A DNA stretch of 5,816 bases from an uncultured Treponema sp. (lineage in GTDB: Bacteria; Spirochaetota; Spirochaetia; Treponematales; Treponemataceae). Position 1 is the stretch's first letter, and every line of letters starts with the position of its first letter. The notes beneath the pieces are model-generated. The model saw nothing but the letters and a program-made list of their open reading frames with translations. It made no database searches and was not told the origin of the DNA. Where the stretch lies: positions 1-5,816 of the forward strand of contig CAMNGY010000119.1 in NCBI GenBank assembly GCA_946538795.1, given 5' to 3'. Both the position numbers and the translations under genes were made by a program. Shown here one piece after another: positions 4,655 through 5,816 of the stretch.

Positions 4655-5816
4655 ATGAAAAAAACATTAAAACACTTAGGAGTGCTTCTTTGCTCCATAG
4701 CAGGAACACTGCTTTTGACAATGTGTGGTGGTGCCAAAAAGGCCGAATCCTCAACAACATCATCTTCATCTTCATCTTCTTCCGCTGCTGCCAGCCAGAC
4801 AAAGACCATCACCTTCTGGCATCTGGATACGACGGATGACCAGCAGAAAGCCTGGCGGACCATTGCCGACAGGTTTGAGGCAAAGCATCCGGGAGTAAAA
4901 ATTGAGATAACGGTTCTTGCGAACGATTCTTTCAAGCAGAAGCTTTCGACTGTCATGCAGTCAGGCTGGGCGCCGGACGTATTCCGCTCATGGGGCGGCG
5001 GCGGAATGTATGATCAGGAGGATGCCGGCATGCTCCGCGACATTTCCGGCCTGATCAAGAACGACCCGAATGTCGCCAAGATCGGTAAGGGTGCCATGGG
5101 CGTTTATGCTGACGGTGCCAAGCAGTTCGGTATTCCCTATGACATGGGTGTCGTCGGTTTCTGGTACAACCCCGTCATCCTTCAGGAGTGCGGACTTACC
5201 CCCGATGATTTCGCAACCTGGTCAAAATTCCTTGACAGCTGCAAGAAGATCAAGGCAAAAGGATATGCTCCTGTAGCCCTTGGTGAGCAGGAGACCTGGA
5301 CCGGCCACTACTGGTGGACCTACATCGCACAGCGCCTCGGCAGCCAGGAGGACTTCCTTGACGCATACAACGGAACGAACGGCGGCGCCTTCAACAAGGG
5401 CTCATTCCTCAAGGCCATGGAGATGCTCAAGGAGTTCGTTGAGACCAAGCCCTTCCAGGAAGGATACATGGCTACGAGCCAGGCTGAGCAGGAAGCGCTT
5501 GTTGCAGACCGCAAGGCTGCCATAACCTTGATGGGTCAGTGGGCTCCTTCTACCGGACGTGACAACTCCACGACTGGCGGCGGAGATCCCTTCGGCTTCA
5601 TGCCCTTCCCGATGATTGAGGGCGGAAAGGACGAGCTTGTGAACGCACAGGGCGGCGGCAACGGTTATTGTATCGGAAAGGACGCTCCGGATGAGGCCGT
5701 CGAGTTCGTTCTCTCATTCTTCGAGCCGGAGAACTACAGGATTATCGTCAAGGATCTGAACGCAATTCCGCTTCTGGACGGCTACGATGACCTGATTGAC
5801 GACAACGCGAAGAAGG
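4655..5816 (+). CDS. ABC transporter extracellular sugar-binding lipoprotein (family 1), cut by the window edge
   Basis: 387 codons are visible; the stop lies beyond the window. The start is firm: AGGAG at 4644-4648, six bases before the ATG. Residues 1-23 form a lipoprotein signal (K2, K3, K6, then a hydrophobic core) ending L21-T22-M23-C24. C24 should be lipidated, although Met before the Cys is unusual. A serine-rich linker follows (residues 32-47, including eight Ser in a row). From about residue 51 the protein is a typical solute-binding protein family 1 (PF01547): TITFWHL, F74-E-A-K-H-P-G-V-K-I, a Gly/Trp-rich segment after PDVFRSW, GIPYDMGVVGFWYNPVI at the hinge, and ITLMGQW later. Such proteins capture oligosaccharides, monosaccharides or glycerol phosphate outside the membrane for a CUT1 importer. 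Aromatic clusters (HYWWTY) fit sugar stacking. Roughly 40-60 residues are probably missing. Permease genes would be expected downstream, which I cannot see. Confidence 0.95.
   Translation, partial: MKKTLKHLGVLLCSIAGTLLLTMCGGAKKAESSTTSSSSSSSSAAASQTKTITFWHLDTTDDQQKAWRTIADRFEAKHPGVKIEITVLANDSFKQKLSTVMQSGWAPDVFRSWGGGGMYDQEDAGMLRDISGLIKNDPNVAKIGKGAMGVYADGAKQFGIPYDMGVVGFWYNPVILQECGLTPDDFATWSKFLDSCKKIKAKGYAPVALGEQETWTGHYWWTYIAQRLGSQEDFLDAYNGTNGGAFNKGSFLKAMEMLKEFVETKPFQEGYMATSQAEQEALVADRKAAITLMGQWAPSTGRDNSTTGGGDPFGFMPFPMIEGGKDELVNAQGGGNGYCIGKDAPDEAVEFVLSFFEPENYRIIVKDLNAIPLLDGYDDLIDDNAKK
4760..4777 (+). repeat. Three tandem TCATCT hexamers coding the serine linker
   Basis: Three perfect copies of TCATCT lie inside the lipoprotein gene and, with the flanking codons, encode a run of eight serines. 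Because the unit is six bases, gain or loss of a copy changes linker length by two residues without a frameshift. Confidence 0.8.

Noticed and set aside
4168..4956. Minus-strand open frame (262 codons) across the promoter region
   Set aside because: It runs through two conserved plus-strand genes, and its acidic run is just the complement of the serine codons. The repeated peptide in it only reflects the 54-bp DNA repeat.

Overview
The window looks like bacterial chromosome from a host-associated, sugar-using anaerobe. A spirochaete such as a gut or rumen Treponema is my best guess. It rests on the overall feel of the proteins, mixed GC, a loosely conserved lipobox on the sugar-binding lipoprotein and T-rich gene starts. 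No rRNA or marker gene fixes the taxonomy, so treat it as a weak inference.

Layout. Positions 1-284 are a decayed region. The last ~40 codons of a type I restriction specificity subunit (hsdS) lie on the minus strand and stop abruptly at three 7-bp repeats, followed by an unidentified plus-strand coding tail. Positions 285-1193 (+) encode an exported or membrane PAP2-type phosphatase with all three catalytic motifs. Positions 1194-1447 are a convergent gap with a palindrome-containing direct repeat and a possible tiny or broken secreted-protein ORF. Positions 1448-2422 (-) encode an acyltransferase-3 type multi-pass membrane enzyme of clearly lower GC than the genes to its right. Positions 2423-2717 are a divergent, hairpin-rich intergenic region. 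Positions 2718-3542 and 3529-4422 (+) are a translationally coupled pair: a TIM-barrel sugar isomerase/epimerase (AP_endonuc_2 fold) and a compact FMN-dependent alpha-hydroxy-acid dehydrogenase-like protein. Positions 4423-4654 form a regulatory gap with a hairpin, a 54-bp imperfect tandem repeat and a near-consensus sigma70 promoter. Positions 4655-5816 (+) are an ABC-transporter sugar-binding lipoprotein that runs off the right edge.

How the genes fit together. The right half reads as a carbohydrate or sugar-acid uptake and catabolism locus: the binding protein captures an oligosaccharide or related solute, and the isomerase/dehydrogenase pair could process the product, though no substrate can be named. 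The left half is envelope-related (lipid or polyprenyl phosphate dephosphorylation; O-acylation of a glycan or similar) set among remnants of defence DNA and repeats. The least conventional items are the isomerase plus short FMN-enzyme cassette with an S-H-H-H-G-R active-site motif, the tandem repeat upstream of the transporter promoter, and the hsdS remnant with its repeat-marked junction.
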